Positions 56,209-64,000 of a DNA stretch of 64,000 nt are shown piece by piece (the stretch's first letter is position 1; each line of letters begins with the position of its first letter). Source of the DNA: Acidobacteriota bacterium (GTDB lineage Bacteria > Acidobacteriota > Terriglobia > Versatilivoradales > Versatilivoraceae). Location: the NCBI GenBank assembly GCA_022826755.1, contig JAJDUG010000030.1:32835-96834 (forward strand), read 5' to 3'. The notes under the pieces were generated by a model. That model made no database searches. It saw only the letters and a list, made by a program, of their open reading frames with translations, and had not been told where the DNA came from. The position numbers and the translations under genes were made by a program.

Positions 56209-57216
56209 ATGTCCAAGAAATCACTCAACTGGGCCGTCCTCGGTGTGGGGCAGATCTCCGAGGTGGTGGCCCCCGCCATCAGGGATTCCGGCTGGGCCGT
56301 CCCCTACGCCATCGCCAGTCGGACGTTGGAGAAGGCCGATGGATTCGCCCGCCGTCACGGCTTTTCCAGGAGCTACGGCTGCTATGAAGCCGTCCTGGAA
56401 GATCCGGCGGTCGAGGTGGTTTACAACCCGCTGCCCAACTGGCTTCACTGCGAGTGGACCATCCGCGCCCTGGAGGCCGGCAAGCACGTTCTCTGCGAGA
56501 AGCCGCTGGCCGAGGACATGGCCGAGTGCCGGAAAATGATTGCCGTTTCCAGGCAGTGCGGCCGAGCGTTGATGGAAGCCTTTGCCTATCGCTTTCATCC
56601 CCAGACCGCCACAGTCAAGGAACTCGTCAGCCGGGGCAGCGTGGGCGAGCTCCGCCTGATTCGATCCTCCCTGGGATTTCCCCTCGACTTCACCCGGCCG
56701 AACGTCCGCCTCAAGCCGAGCCCCGGCGGTGGAGCCCTGATGGACGTGGGCTGCTACTGCATCCACGTGATGCGCTACCTGGCGGGCGAAGAACCCCAGG
56801 CGGTTCTGGGGCGGAGCCAGGGTGTCGCGGAGAGCGGCGTGGATCTGACATTCGGAGGGATTCTGGTCTTCCCGGGCGGGTGCCTGGGGCTGTTCAGCGG
56901 CAGCTTCCAAACCGCTCGCGACTTTCAACTGGAGATCGTCGGCTCCCGGGGACGCCTGCTGGTCCCGATGCCCTTCAAGCCCGACCCCACCCACAGCGCC
57001 TTGCGGTTGGAAGCGGAGGGCGAGACCCGTGAGATTCCGATCCGAAACGGCGGTGACGCCTATCGGCTGCAGGTGGACCATTTCAGCCGCTCCGTGCTGG
57101 AGGGCCGCCCCTTGTCCTTGCCCTTGGAGGATGCGCTGGGTAACATGACTGTGATCGAGGCCCTGCGGAGTTCTGCCCAGACCGGCCGGGAAACGCGGCT
57201 GGTCCCGGACGGCTAG
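56209..57216 (+). CDS. Gfo/Idh/MocA family oxidoreductase
   Basis: The 335-residue protein has an N-terminal Rossmann domain (LNWAVLGVGQISEVVAPAI), the EKPLAEDMAEC motif near residue 100 with the catalytic-type lysine, and the C-terminal alpha/beta domain with GGGALMDVGCYCIHVMRYL. Members oxidise or reduce sugars, inositols or related ketones with NAD(P); the substrate is not readable from sequence. It starts five bases after repeat copy 3 and ends 85 bases before the YpdA-like gene. Confidence 0.85.
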   Translation: MSKKSLNWAVLGVGQISEVVAPAIRDSGWAVPYAIASRTLEKADGFARRHGFSRSYGCYEAVLEDPAVEVVYNPLPNWLHCEWTIRALEAGKHVLCEKPLAEDMAECRKMIAVSRQCGRALMEAFAYRFHPQTATVKELVSRGSVGELRLIRSSLGFPLDFTRPNVRLKPSPGGGALMDVGCYCIHVMRYLAGEEPQAVLGRSQGVAESGVDLTFGGILVFPGGCLGLFSGSFQTARDFQLEIVGSRGRLLVPMPFKPDPTHSALRLEAEGETREIPIRNGGDAYRLQVDHFSRSVLEGRPLSLPLEDALGNMTVIEALRSSAQTGRETRLVPDG

Positions 57217-57301
57217 GCGCCTCGGCCATCGACCCCTGTCCCGGTCTCATTCCCCGGGCCCTTCCGCCGGACCCCGGCCAGTCAGGGCCGACTGGAAGCT
57301 C

Positions 57302-58315
57302 ATGATTCCCGACCTCTCTCCGATCCACGACCTCATCATCATCGGCGCCGGTCCCACCGGGTTGGCCTGCGCCATCGAGGCGGAGAGGCGAGGACTGGAT
57401 TACCTGGTGATCGAGAAGGGGTGCATCGTCAATTCCATCAAGAATTTCCCGCTGCAGATGACCTTCTTCACCACTCCGGAGCTGCTGGAAATCGGGGGCC
57501 TGCCCTTTGTGACTCCCTACCAGAAGCCGACTCGACTGGAGGCCCTGAAGTACTACCGGCGGGTGGCCGACACCTACCGGCTGAAGCTGCATCTCTACGA
57601 GACCGTTCTGGGCGTGGAAGGCCGGGACGATAATTTCCAGGTCAGGACGGAAACCCGGGATCGGCAGCGTTGCCGTTACCGGGCGCGCAAGATCGTGCTG
57701 GCTACCGGGTACTACGACATCCCCAATTTCCTGAACGTCCCCGGAGAAGACCTGCCCAAGGTGGCCCACTACTACAGGGAAGCCCATCCCTACTACGGGA
57801 TGGACGTGGCGGTGATCGGGGGCAAGAACTCGGCCGCGGTGGCCGCCCTGGATCTCTACCGCGCCGGGGCCCGGGTCACGCTCATCCACCGGGGCAGCCG
57901 CCTGAGCTCGAGCATCAAGTACTGGATCAAGCCCGATATCGAAAACCGCATCAAGGCCGGGGAGATCCAGGCCCGCTTCGACACCACCGTGGTGGAGATC
58001 ACCCAACGGACCCTGGTCTTGCGCGCTCGCTCGGGGGAGACAGTCTCGCTGGATAACGACTTCGTATTCGCCATGACCGGTTATCGCCCCGACCTGGAGT
58101 TCTTTCACGCCATCGGGGTTGGCCTGGACCCTGAAGATCGGCGGCCCCTGATCGACAAGGACAGCTACCAGAGCAACGTTGCCGGAGTCTACCTGGCCGG
58201 GGTGGTGGTGGCGGGCATGTTCACCAGCGAGGTCTTCATCGAGAACGGTCGATTTCATGGTAAGGTTGTGGTGGATCACATCACGGAGCAACTGAAGAAG
58301 CGGGCTGTTTCGTAA
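57302..58315 (+). CDS. YpdA-family flavoprotein (putative bacillithiol disulfide reductase)
   Basis: The 337-residue FAD/NADPH protein has two Rossmann motifs, IIIGAGPTGLACAIEAE at the N-terminus and VIGGKNSAAVAALDLYRAG in the middle, with ATGYYDIPNFLNVPGED between and MTGYRPDLEF near the end. It lacks the CxxC of thioredoxin reductase. YpdA/Bdr reduces bacillithiol disulfide in Firmicutes; here the low-molecular-weight thiol is unproven. No bacillithiol synthesis gene is visible. Confidence 0.85.
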   Translation: MIPDLSPIHDLIIIGAGPTGLACAIEAERRGLDYLVIEKGCIVNSIKNFPLQMTFFTTPELLEIGGLPFVTPYQKPTRLEALKYYRRVADTYRLKLHLYETVLGVEGRDDNFQVRTETRDRQRCRYRARKIVLATGYYDIPNFLNVPGEDLPKVAHYYREAHPYYGMDVAVIGGKNSAAVAALDLYRAGARVTLIHRGSRLSSSIKYWIKPDIENRIKAGEIQARFDTTVVEITQRTLVLRARSGETVSLDNDFVFAMTGYRPDLEFFHAIGVGLDPEDRRPLIDKDSYQSNVAGVYLAGVVVAGMFTSEVFIENGRFHGKVVVDHITEQLKKRAVS

Positions 58316-58317
58316 CC

Positions 58318-59223
58318 TTGAGCGCCCGGCGCACCTCGAAGTTCGAACCCGGTCCCCGGACCGGGGGACCCCGGGCCGTCAAGAGGCTGGCCATGGCTGC
58401 AACAGGAGAACGGGGAACGGGCCGAGGACCGACCGCCGGTGGGTCTGTCGGGACAGGCGCCGCGGGGGTCGCCGACTCCGAGGGCATGCACGGGCCCGAG
58501 GCCGGCGGGACCGCCGTCGGCTGCAACGGCGAAACGGAATTTCCGGTGTCCGGCCGCCCGGTTTCCCCCTCGCACCGGCCGTCGCCCGACCTGGCGCTAT
58601 CGCCCGGAGTGAAGGAGCGGGTGATGGAGGCCGTCCGGAACGCGAGGCCCGAGGCCGGCGCCGACCGGGCCGGCAATCTCCAGCCATCGCGGCGCGCCTC
58701 CGCCGTCCGGCACTGGTTTCCCTGGGCCTGCGCCGCCGCGGCGGGCCTGGCGCTGGCGTTCTCCATGGGAAACCAGCGCCGCCTCGACCGGGAAGTCGCC
58801 GCCTATCAGGCCGGCCTGGTCGACCTGGCGGGTGAGGTTCGGGAGCTTCAGGAACGACTCGACCGGGAGGGCGGCGCTCCGCCTTTTCCGAATCATCCCC
58901 ATGTCCGGGCCCTGCTCCTGCTGGGGACCCCCAAGAGCCCCGAGGCCAGGGGAGCGGTGTTCTGGAGCGGCCAGGAACGCAAGGCGCGCCTCTACACCTC
59001 CAGGCTGCCGCAACTCTCCAGGGAAAAGACCTACCAGCTCTGGCTGATCGCCGACAGGCCGGTGGGCGCGGGGACCTTTCGAGTCGATCCCGCCGGGCAG
59101 GGCTACCTGGAGGTGGCGGACCTGGACCGGGCGGCTCCGCCGCTGGAGATTGCGGTCAGCATGGAACCGGCCGGGGGCGCCCGCCAACTCACGGGGGAGG
59201 TTTACCTCACTGGGTCATTCTAA
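58318..59223 (+). CDS. Anti-sigma factor-like protein (RskA C-terminal domain)
   Basis: The 301-residue protein has an unconserved, glycine- and proline-rich N-terminus, one transmembrane helix (WFPWACAAAAGLALAF, about residues 138-153), a short coiled coil (about 160-182) and an RskA-type extracytoplasmic domain with GAVFWSGQERKARLYTSRLPQL (in parts) and TYQLWLIADRPVGAGTFRVD (in parts). The N-terminal sigma-binding zinc domain is not recognisable, and no ECF sigma gene is adjacent. The TTG start at 58318 follows ypdA by two bases; later starts such as the ATG at 58393 are possible. Confidence 0.7.
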   Translation: MSARRTSKFEPGPRTGGPRAVKRLAMAATGERGTGRGPTAGGSVGTGAAGVADSEGMHGPEAGGTAVGCNGETEFPVSGRPVSPSHRPSPDLALSPGVKERVMEAVRNARPEAGADRAGNLQPSRRASAVRHWFPWACAAAAGLALAFSMGNQRRLDREVAAYQAGLVDLAGEVRELQERLDREGGAPPFPNHPHVRALLLLGTPKSPEARGAVFWSGQERKARLYTSRLPQLSREKTYQLWLIADRPVGAGTFRVDPAGQGYLEVADLDRAAPPLEIAVSMEPAGGARQLTGEVYLTGSF

Positions 59224-59293
59224 CGAGGCTGTGCAGGAAGTGGGCGCCGATAAGGGTTCTTGTCCGGGGAAAATCACTCCACGAAGGTGGACC

Positions 59294-59497
59294 TCAAGCG
59301 GCGGGGTCATTGCGGCTGAAGAGGGCTTGGTAGAGGGCGTCGATGCGGGAGTGCAGGCCGGCGGCCATGGAGTCGATGCGGGAATTGGTTTCCTTGATGT
59401 CCTGGCGCAGGTCCTTATAGCGGCTGTCAATCGCACGCCAGAGGGCCAAGCCAACCCCCAGGACGGCAACGATAATGGCGATGGTGTCCGTATTCAC
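59294..59497 (-). CDS. Small membrane-anchored coiled-coil protein
   Basis: The 67-residue protein has one N-terminal membrane helix (TIAIIVAVLGVGLALW, residues 4-19) and then a short polar coiled coil (KDLRQDIKETNSRIDSMAAGL). Such one-helix proteins are common and mostly uncharacterised. It lies between two plus-strand genes on the opposite strand. The composition and the clean membrane/coil layout support a real gene, but there is no neighbour evidence. Confidence 0.5.
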   Translation of the reverse strand: MNTDTIAIIVAVLGVGLALWRAIDSRYKDLRQDIKETNSRIDSMAAGLHSRIDALYQALFSRNDPAA

Positions 59498-59543
59498 GAA
59501 GCTTATCCTATCACGCCGGGTCCCCTGCCTCCAAGATATCCCT

Positions 59544-59612
59544 CGCCATGATCACGCCCCCCGGTGAGAACTGCTGGCTGGCCGTGGGCGCAAGCCATTG
59601 GAAATCGGCCAT
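59544..59612 (+). repeat. Short repeat shared with 6681-6745, covering the start of the HupE-like gene
   Basis: CGCCATGATCACGCC through CTGGCTGGCCG matches the copy at 6681-6721 with few changes, and a weaker match continues. It contains the ATG assigned to the HupE-like gene. Confidence 0.55.
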
Positions 59613-60711
59613 TGGCTTGACTGCGGCCATCCTTCTCACCGTTCACCCTGCCCTCCCGCACGATTTCGCCTTCACCGAGGCCACCCTCCTGATTCAACGC
59701 GAAGGGTCCTATCGGATCGACCTGCGGGTGGACGTGGACGCCCTGGCCCTGGGGGTTTCTCCAACCACCGATTCGGCGGAGGTGGTGGCCGAGTTGCAGG
59801 CCATGACTCCCGCAGAGCTGGCCGAGGCGGTGGAAAACGCCCGGCAGACGGTCAAGCGCCGGGTAAGGCTTCGCTTTGACGGGGCCAAGCAGGCGCCGGA
59901 GATTGCCTTTCCCGAACAGGGAACGGAACTGGCGCTGGAAAACGAGCTCCCCACCCTGCTGGGACTGACGGCCAGGCTGTCGGGTACCATTCCCCCCGGG
60001 GCCGAGGCCATCACCTTTGGGGCCTCGCGAGCCTTCAAGACGGTTCACCTCACCCTGTTGGATCAACGCACCGGCCGGTCCAGCCGTCAGATTCTGGGGG
60101 TCGGAGAGGACAGCGCCCCCTATCTCCTGCAAGGCGGGGGAGTTGCGGAGGGCATGGGCAGGGTTGCGTTCAGCTATCTGATTCTGGGGTTCGAGCACAT
60201 ACTTCCCGCGGGCGCCGACCACATTCTGTTCGTGCTGGGCCTTTTTCTGCTGGGGCGGCGGTTTCGACCGCTACTCTGGCAGGTGACCGCCTTCACCCTG
60301 GCACACTCGGTGACCCTGGTCCTCTCGAGTTACGACCTGGTCTCGCTGCCTTCACGGCCCGTAGAGGCGCTGATCGCCCTCTCCATCGCCTACGTGGCCG
60401 CCGAGAACGTGCTCACTACCGAGCTGAAGCCCTGGCGTCCTGCGGTCGTTTTCGCATTCGGACTGTTGCACGGGTTGGGCTTTGCCGACGTTCTGCGGGA
60501 GTTGGGTCTGCCGTCGGATCACTTCATGACGGCCCTGCTGGCCTTCAACCTCGGGGTGGAGTTGGGGCAGGTCGCCGTCCTGCTGCTGGCCTTTGCCGCG
60601 GTGGGATGGTTCCGGAAGGAGCCCTGGTACCGCAAGGGCGTGGTCCTGCCGGGTTCGATCCTCATCGGCGCCATCGGCCTCTACTGGTTCCTGGAGCGGG
60701 CGTTCGGTTGA
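59548..60711 (+). CDS. HupE/UreJ-family membrane protein
   Basis: The 387-residue protein has a hydrophobic leader (about residues 20-37), an extracytoplasmic beta-rich part (about 38-195) and a C-terminal membrane domain of about six helices with the family motif FEHILPAGADHILFVLGLFLL (in parts), FTLAHSVTLVL and FGLLHGLGFADVLRELGL. HupE/UreJ proteins are thought to move nickel or cobalt, but many long two-part members are uncharacterised. The ATG at 59548 lies in a repeat also found at 6681; an in-frame GTG at 59584 would begin just before the leader and may be the true start. Confidence 0.8.
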   Translation: MITPPGENCWLAVGASHWKSAIGLTAAILLTVHPALPHDFAFTEATLLIQREGSYRIDLRVDVDALALGVSPTTDSAEVVAELQAMTPAELAEAVENARQTVKRRVRLRFDGAKQAPEIAFPEQGTELALENELPTLLGLTARLSGTIPPGAEAITFGASRAFKTVHLTLLDQRTGRSSRQILGVGEDSAPYLLQGGGVAEGMGRVAFSYLILGFEHILPAGADHILFVLGLFLLGRRFRPLLWQVTAFTLAHSVTLVLSSYDLVSLPSRPVEALIALSIAYVAAENVLTTELKPWRPAVVFAFGLLHGLGFADVLRELGLPSDHFMTALLAFNLGVELGQVAVLLLAFAAVGWFRKEPWYRKGVVLPGSILIGAIGLYWFLERAFG

Positions 60712-61349
60712 GGGACATCAAGAAATACCCACTCACGGGGCGCCGCGTTGCCCCCCCACCCGGGAGCGCGGGCTGCGCCCCACCCGGGAACGCGGGCGTC
60801 TCGCCCGCAACCTAATTTCTCGCTGGAGGAGATGGAGCGTCAGCGCAACGTTGCCGGCAGCCAGCCAGCCGGCGTGAACGGCATTGGCCAGTTCGAACGA
60901 AAGGCAAGGCCCCGCTACCGTTCCATCCCAGCGGCGGAGTCGGCCTACGCTGTGCCGGGCAAGGGGCCGTTTGCAAACCTCAAGAATCACTCCCCCGTAA
61001 GGGGGAGTTGACAAGGGCGAAGCCCCACCCGGGAACGCGGGCGTCTCGCCCGCAACCTTATTCCTGGCTGGAGGTGGCGGAGCGTCAGCCCAACGTAGCC
61101 GGCAGGCAGCCACCCAGCCGGCGTGAACTGCGCTGGCCAGTCCGAATGAAGGGCAAGGCCCCGTTGCCGTTCCATCCCAGCGGCGGAGTCGGCCACGGCT
61201 GTGCCGGGCAAATGTGCGGGCGGGACGCCCGCGTTCCCGGGTGGGCATCCTCCACACAACAAACCGTGTAAACCATGTATGGATTGCACAGAAGCCCAGC
61301 CGAATGGCGAAGGCTGATGCGGAGAGGGGGCGACGCCAACCCTGCTGAT
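60712..61349. repeat. Duplicated GC-rich element with inverted ends
   Basis: Two direct copies of about 190 bases lie at 60777-60962 and 61023-61211, alike at most positions by eye. Each begins CCCACCCGGGAACGCGGGCG and ends GTGCCGGGCAA. The first word returns inverted at 61216-61245, so copy 2 is bounded by inverted ends. ACTCCCCC-GTAA-GGGGGAGT (60989-61008) is a perfect hairpin between the copies. The region holds no supportable gene. Confidence 0.75.
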
Positions 61350-62180
61350 TCAGGACTCCCGGACCCGGCTGCAGGCGCCCACCACCAGCGGCGTGCACAG
61401 GGTAGCCTCGCGGCTGAGCAGTTCCCGGTGCAACTCCTCTTCAAGCGTCTCGATCCCCACCTCATCCGCCGAGGCCACTCCCAGCCGTTCCATCTCGGGA
61501 AGCAGGCTCCGCACCAGTTCCGAGACCCACCGGACCCCCTCCCGGCAAGGCGCCGGATGCAGCTTCTGGCGCACCACCAGGCGGGGTTCTTCCAGGCCGG
61601 CGTCCCGGAAGAGACGCCACAACTGCGGACCCAGGTCCAGGCTGATCCCGGCGCGCCGGAAGGTCTCCCTGGCCCACTCCAGCGCGGTCTCGACCCTGGG
61701 TACGGCCGGGATGGAACGGGCGACCGCCAGGTCGGTTTCGACGAAGGCCACCACTCCTCCGGGGGCCAACCGGCCGATCATTCGGGCCAGGGTGCCGGTC
61801 GGGTCGGCCAGGAACATCAGGATGAAGCGGCCGATGAGGGCGTCGAAAGTGAGCGGGAGGTCGATCGTCTCCAGGTGGGCCGCCTGAAAGCGCAGGTGGT
61901 TGACCTTCAGCGCAGCCGCGCGCCGGCCGGCTCCTTGCACCGCCTGGGGTGAACGGTCAATGCCCAGGACCGACCCCGAGGGGCCCACCAGTTCGGCGGC
62001 CTGCAAGCTGAAATCGCCGGCCCCGCAGCCCAGGTCCAGCACGCGCATGCCGGTCCCGATACCGGCCTGCCGCAGCACTTCCAGGCTGATCTCGCCCCAG
62101 TACCGTCCCTGAAACCGGAGCCGCCGCAACTCCCCTTCGGTGTACTCCATGGGATAGTTGCGGCCCCTGGTTTCATCCAT
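61350..62180 (-). CDS. Class I SAM-dependent methyltransferase
   Basis: The 276-residue protein has the SAM-binding motif I VLDLGCGAGDFSLQAAELVG, motif II-like VLGIDRSPQAVQ, the ALIGRFILMFLADP strand and LAPGGVVAFVETD. It resembles UbiE/Methyltransf_25-type enzymes acting on small molecules; the substrate is unknown. The ATG at 62180 has GGAGAGGG upstream. The frame is open further to 62282, but that part is only translated CTTCGTG-repeat sequence and was excluded. Confidence 0.82.
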   Translation of the reverse strand: MDETRGRNYPMEYTEGELRRLRFQGRYWGEISLEVLRQAGIGTGMRVLDLGCGAGDFSLQAAELVGPSGSVLGIDRSPQAVQGAGRRAAALKVNHLRFQAAHLETIDLPLTFDALIGRFILMFLADPTGTLARMIGRLAPGGVVAFVETDLAVARSIPAVPRVETALEWARETFRRAGISLDLGPQLWRLFRDAGLEEPRLVVRQKLHPAPCREGVRWVSELVRSLLPEMERLGVASADEVGIETLEEELHRELLSREATLCTPLVVGACSRVRES

Positions 62181-62200
62181 GAACCCTCTCCGCTCGCGGT

Positions 62201-62262
62201 TTTTCTTCGTGTGACTTCGTCGTCCTTCGTGCCCCTTCGTGGACAGCTCTTTTTCTCTTTCG
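62201..62262. repeat. CTTCGTG-family repeat upstream of the methyltransferase gene
   Basis: TTCTTCGTGTG, CTTCGTCGTCCTTCGTG and CCTTCGTGGACAGCTC followed by a T-rich stretch resemble the copies at 5508-5573 and 51957-52024 in the same orientation. Confidence 0.65.
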
Positions 62263-62278
62263 CCAATAACGCCCCGGC

Positions 62279-63439
62279 TCATATCTCCAGCACCTTGGGG
62301 AACCGGGTCAGGTTGCGGTGGCCCTTGGGCGTAATCAGGATCAGATCCTCGATGCGGACGCCACCGACCCCGGAATAATAGAGGCCGGGTTCGACGGTGA
62401 CCACCTGGCCGGCACTCAGGATCGATTCCGTCCTGGAGCCGATATGGGGCGCCTCGTGGATCTCCAGGCCCACTCCGTGCCCGGTCCCGTGGAAGAACCC
62501 CTGCATCCGGCCCCGCTTCAGGCCGGTGGGAAAGCCCCTCGAATCGAAAAAGTCCCGAACCGACTGGTGGATCTGCCGGCCGCCGGCCCCCGGTCCGGCC
62601 TGGCTGAGCGCCAGGGCCTGGCCCTCGGCCACGCAGCGGTAGAGCGCCCGGATCCTTTCGCCGGCCCGGCCCCGGACCACGGTTCTGGTGATGTCTCCCC
62701 AGTAGCCGTCCTTCCGGGAGCGCGGGAAGACATCCAGGATGATCGGCTGGTGGGCCGGCAGGGGGCCATGGCCCTCGTTGTGGGGGTCGCAGCCCTGCTT
62801 GCCGCCGGCCACGATGGTGTGGGCGGCGACGAAGCCCAGTTTCAGCAGCACGGTATTGATCGCCTCTTTGACGTGTTCGGCGGTAAGGGCGGCGCCGTCC
62901 CGTTCCAGCCTTCCCCGGGAAGTGATTCGGGCCTGTCGGATGAGATCGATGCCGGCCTGGAGGCCGGCTTCGGCGGCGCGCTGCGCCCGGGTGATCTGCC
63001 GGACCTCCCGGGCCTGCTTGATCTGGCGCTGGTCGAAGAAGGGCCCCTCCTTGACCCGGAGGCGCAATCCCCGCCGGCGCAACTGAAAGGCCAGTCCGGT
63101 GGGGAAGTCGAAGGGGACCAGCAGGGTGCGCACTCCCCGGCCGGACAACAGCCGGTACAGCACCGCCGCCGTCGTGATGGCGCGGCGCCCCTCCCGGCGG
63201 AGCTCCCCCTGCAGGGCCGACAGCGAAATCACTTCGTCCACCCGGGCCTGGCGGCGGGCTCGATCGATTTCCAGGTCGTTCATCACCACGTGGGAGCGGC
63301 CGCCGTGCAGGAAGCAGGCGAAGGGATCGGGGGCGAAGAATCGGGTGGCATAGAGCAGGTCGGCGTTCTGCTCGCTGGCCGCGAACAGCAGCCGGGCTTC
63401 GGTCGGAGAATCCGCCTCGCGGTGGTCGGTGTCAGCCAT
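62279..63439 (-). CDS. M24-family metallopeptidase (Xaa-Pro aminopeptidase type)
   Basis: The 386-residue protein has an N-terminal creatinase-like domain and a C-terminal pita-bread peptidase domain. The metal ligands are in IILDVFPRS (Asp), YWGDITRTV (Asp), GHGVGLEIHEAP (His), VTVEPGLYY (Glu) and GVRIEDLILIT (Glu). It is likely to cleave the bond before proline in peptides. The ATG at 63439 overlaps the HigA-like stop by eight bases; a TTG at 63457 would add six residues. The overlap suggests co-transcription with the antitoxin gene. Confidence 0.88.
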   Translation of the reverse strand: MADTDHREADSPTEARLLFAASEQNADLLYATRFFAPDPFACFLHGGRSHVVMNDLEIDRARRQARVDEVISLSALQGELRREGRRAITTAAVLYRLLSGRGVRTLLVPFDFPTGLAFQLRRRGLRLRVKEGPFFDQRQIKQAREVRQITRAQRAAEAGLQAGIDLIRQARITSRGRLERDGAALTAEHVKEAINTVLLKLGFVAAHTIVAGGKQGCDPHNEGHGPLPAHQPIILDVFPRSRKDGYWGDITRTVVRGRAGERIRALYRCVAEGQALALSQAGPGAGGRQIHQSVRDFFDSRGFPTGLKRGRMQGFFHGTGHGVGLEIHEAPHIGSRTESILSAGQVVTVEPGLYYSGVGGVRIEDLILITPKGHRNLTRFPKVLEI

Positions 63440-63854
63440 GGGAGGAGGACTTGCCAACCTTCTGAAGCGTGTTCGCGTTTAACACCGTGTTTGTGAGCTC
63501 GTACTCACGTACAAGCACATCGGCCGGAAGGTTCCATTCGATCGACAAGGCCCGGATCATCGCTAGAGTGAGCGGACGGCGCCGATTGAGCACTTCCGAA
63601 GCGCGTGGCTGGGAACCAATGAGCGCCGCAAAGTCTTTCTGGCGCAGCCCTCGGGACTCCATGACGTGCTCAATCGCCGAGATCGGGTCCGGGGCGCCTA
63701 TGGTCCATCTCTCAGCCTCGTAGGCCTCCACAAGGGTAACCAGAACCTCGAGTTCGTCGCTTTCGGGTGTGTCGGGTGCTGCCCCCATCAGGCCGTCAAT
63801 TACGGTCAATACCTTGTCGTAGTCTGCTTCGCTCTTGATCCGTTTTATGTTCAT
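63432..63854 (-). CDS. HigA-like antitoxin / helix-turn-helix regulator
   Basis: The 140-residue protein has an N-terminal helical part (IKSEADYDKVLTVIDGLMGA) and a C-terminal XRE-type helix-turn-helix (PISAIEHVMESRGLRQKDFAALIGSQPRASEVLNRRRPLT in parts), the layout of HigA antitoxins (COG5499). HigA normally follows a HigB toxin; no HigB-like sequence is visible in the remaining upstream bases of the window. A TAGGAG ribosome-binding site precedes the ATG. It overlaps the peptidase gene, which is unusual. Confidence 0.8.
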   Translation of the reverse strand: MNIKRIKSEADYDKVLTVIDGLMGAAPDTPESDELEVLVTLVEAYEAERWTIGAPDPISAIEHVMESRGLRQKDFAALIGSQPRASEVLNRRRPLTLAMIRALSIEWNLPADVLVREYELTNTVLNANTLQKVGKSSSHG

Positions 63855-63877
63855 GTCGCACTCCTAGCCCGAACTAT

Positions 63878-64000
63878 TCATGAAGGGTGACCTATTGCTG
63901 ATTGAGGCTTGATCTCGACGTCCCCACAGTGTTCAGACGGGTTTTGGGCCTGATTCTCAGTCTCGGCAGGCATCCCCTTAGAGGGCTGACCGGTGTGGCC
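63878..64000 (-). CDS. Unknown open frame cut by the window edge
   Basis: A minus-strand frame is open from the window edge to a TGA at 63878-63880. The 40 visible codons include MPAETENQAQNPSEHCGDVE in part. I do not recognise it; it does not look like a HigB end. It may be the C-terminus of a gene outside the window or translated repeat sequence. Confidence 0.25.
   Translation of the reverse strand, partial: GHTGQPSKGMPAETENQAQNPSEHCGDVEIKPQSAIGHPS

Noticed and set aside
60733..61398. A 221-codon minus-strand frame with internal protein repeats
   Set aside because: The protein repeats only mirror the duplicated DNA element; codon pattern and lack of any start context argue against a gene.
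62181..62282. Upstream extension of the methyltransferase
   Set aside because: The extra 34 residues are translated CTTCGTG repeat; the ATG at 62180 has a good ribosome-binding site.

Overview
The window reads as a chromosomal segment of a high-GC, diderm bacterium, most likely an Acidobacteriota member. The evidence is a VWFA-related protein and an Oar-like TonB-dependent barrel of the types common in that phylum, an LpxC gene (lipid A, hence an outer membrane), futalosine-route menaquinone synthesis (MqnA), a YpdA-type flavoprotein, a SufBCDSU system and a dnaG-rpoD neighbourhood. The assignment is inference from gene content; no 16S rRNA is present.

Layout. 1-5.5 kb (+): the end of mutS2, dnaG, rpoD, a CAT-anticodon tRNA, a zinc-ribbon coiled-coil protein and RNase HI. 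5.6-18.6 kb is mostly (-): mqnA; an S41 protease on (+); then the rpsP-khpA-rimM-trmD-rplS-rnhB ribosome-maturation operon running on into a small membrane protein, thiE and an RraA-like gene; envelope proteins (DUF948-like, YtxH-like); a VWA protein; a 1020-residue outer-membrane barrel; and a Nudix hydrolase. 18.8-24.8 kb (+): an ATP synthase operon (b', b, delta, alpha, gamma, beta, epsilon) without a and c subunits. 25-29 kb (+): homocitrate synthase, a LolA-like protein and hslVU. 29-31.3 kb (-): a lower-GC accessory AlbA/HATPase/helical-repeat gene. 31.3-37.5 kb (+): a lipoprotein and a biotin-dependent acyl-CoA carboxylase set (beta, biotin carboxylase, biotin carrier) with an unknown secreted protein inside it. 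37.8-41.5 kb (-): serS, a PIN-domain gene with an unknown partner, and lpxC. 41.9-48.4 kb (+): an Rrf2 regulator with a visible promoter and operator, then sufB-C-D-S-U-T. 48.6-60.7 kb (+): pgsA, an AMMECR1 protein, fused aroDE, thrB, hisZ-hisG-hisD, an oxidoreductase, YpdA, an anti-sigma-like protein and a HupE/UreJ protein. 61.3-64 kb (-): a methyltransferase, an M24 peptidase, a HigA-like antitoxin and the edge of an unknown frame.

The genes are mostly housekeeping. The unusual feature is the intergenic DNA, which carries several families of short repeats. The most striking is a roughly 190-230 bp element with three near-complete copies (37605-37796, 49741-49953, 55979-56204). Its two arms are tandem heptamers in inverted orientation (GGAGAGT/GAAGAGT against ACTCTCC/ACTCTTC), enclosing a conserved core. 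A related GAAGTTT/GAAGTGT heptamer array sits at the ends of other genes. For three genes (AMMECR1, aroDE, hisD) the stop codon itself lies inside a heptamer array. Other families are a CACGAAT family with a 20-bp inverted repeat, a CTTCGTG family, a GATTGTCGATT family placed inside the atp and suf operons, and a duplicated GC-rich element at 60.8-61.2 kb. I consider this repeat landscape the best candidate for something undescribed.

Limits: product names rest on motif recognition by eye, no database was searched, and several start codons are choices between alternatives, as stated in the entries.
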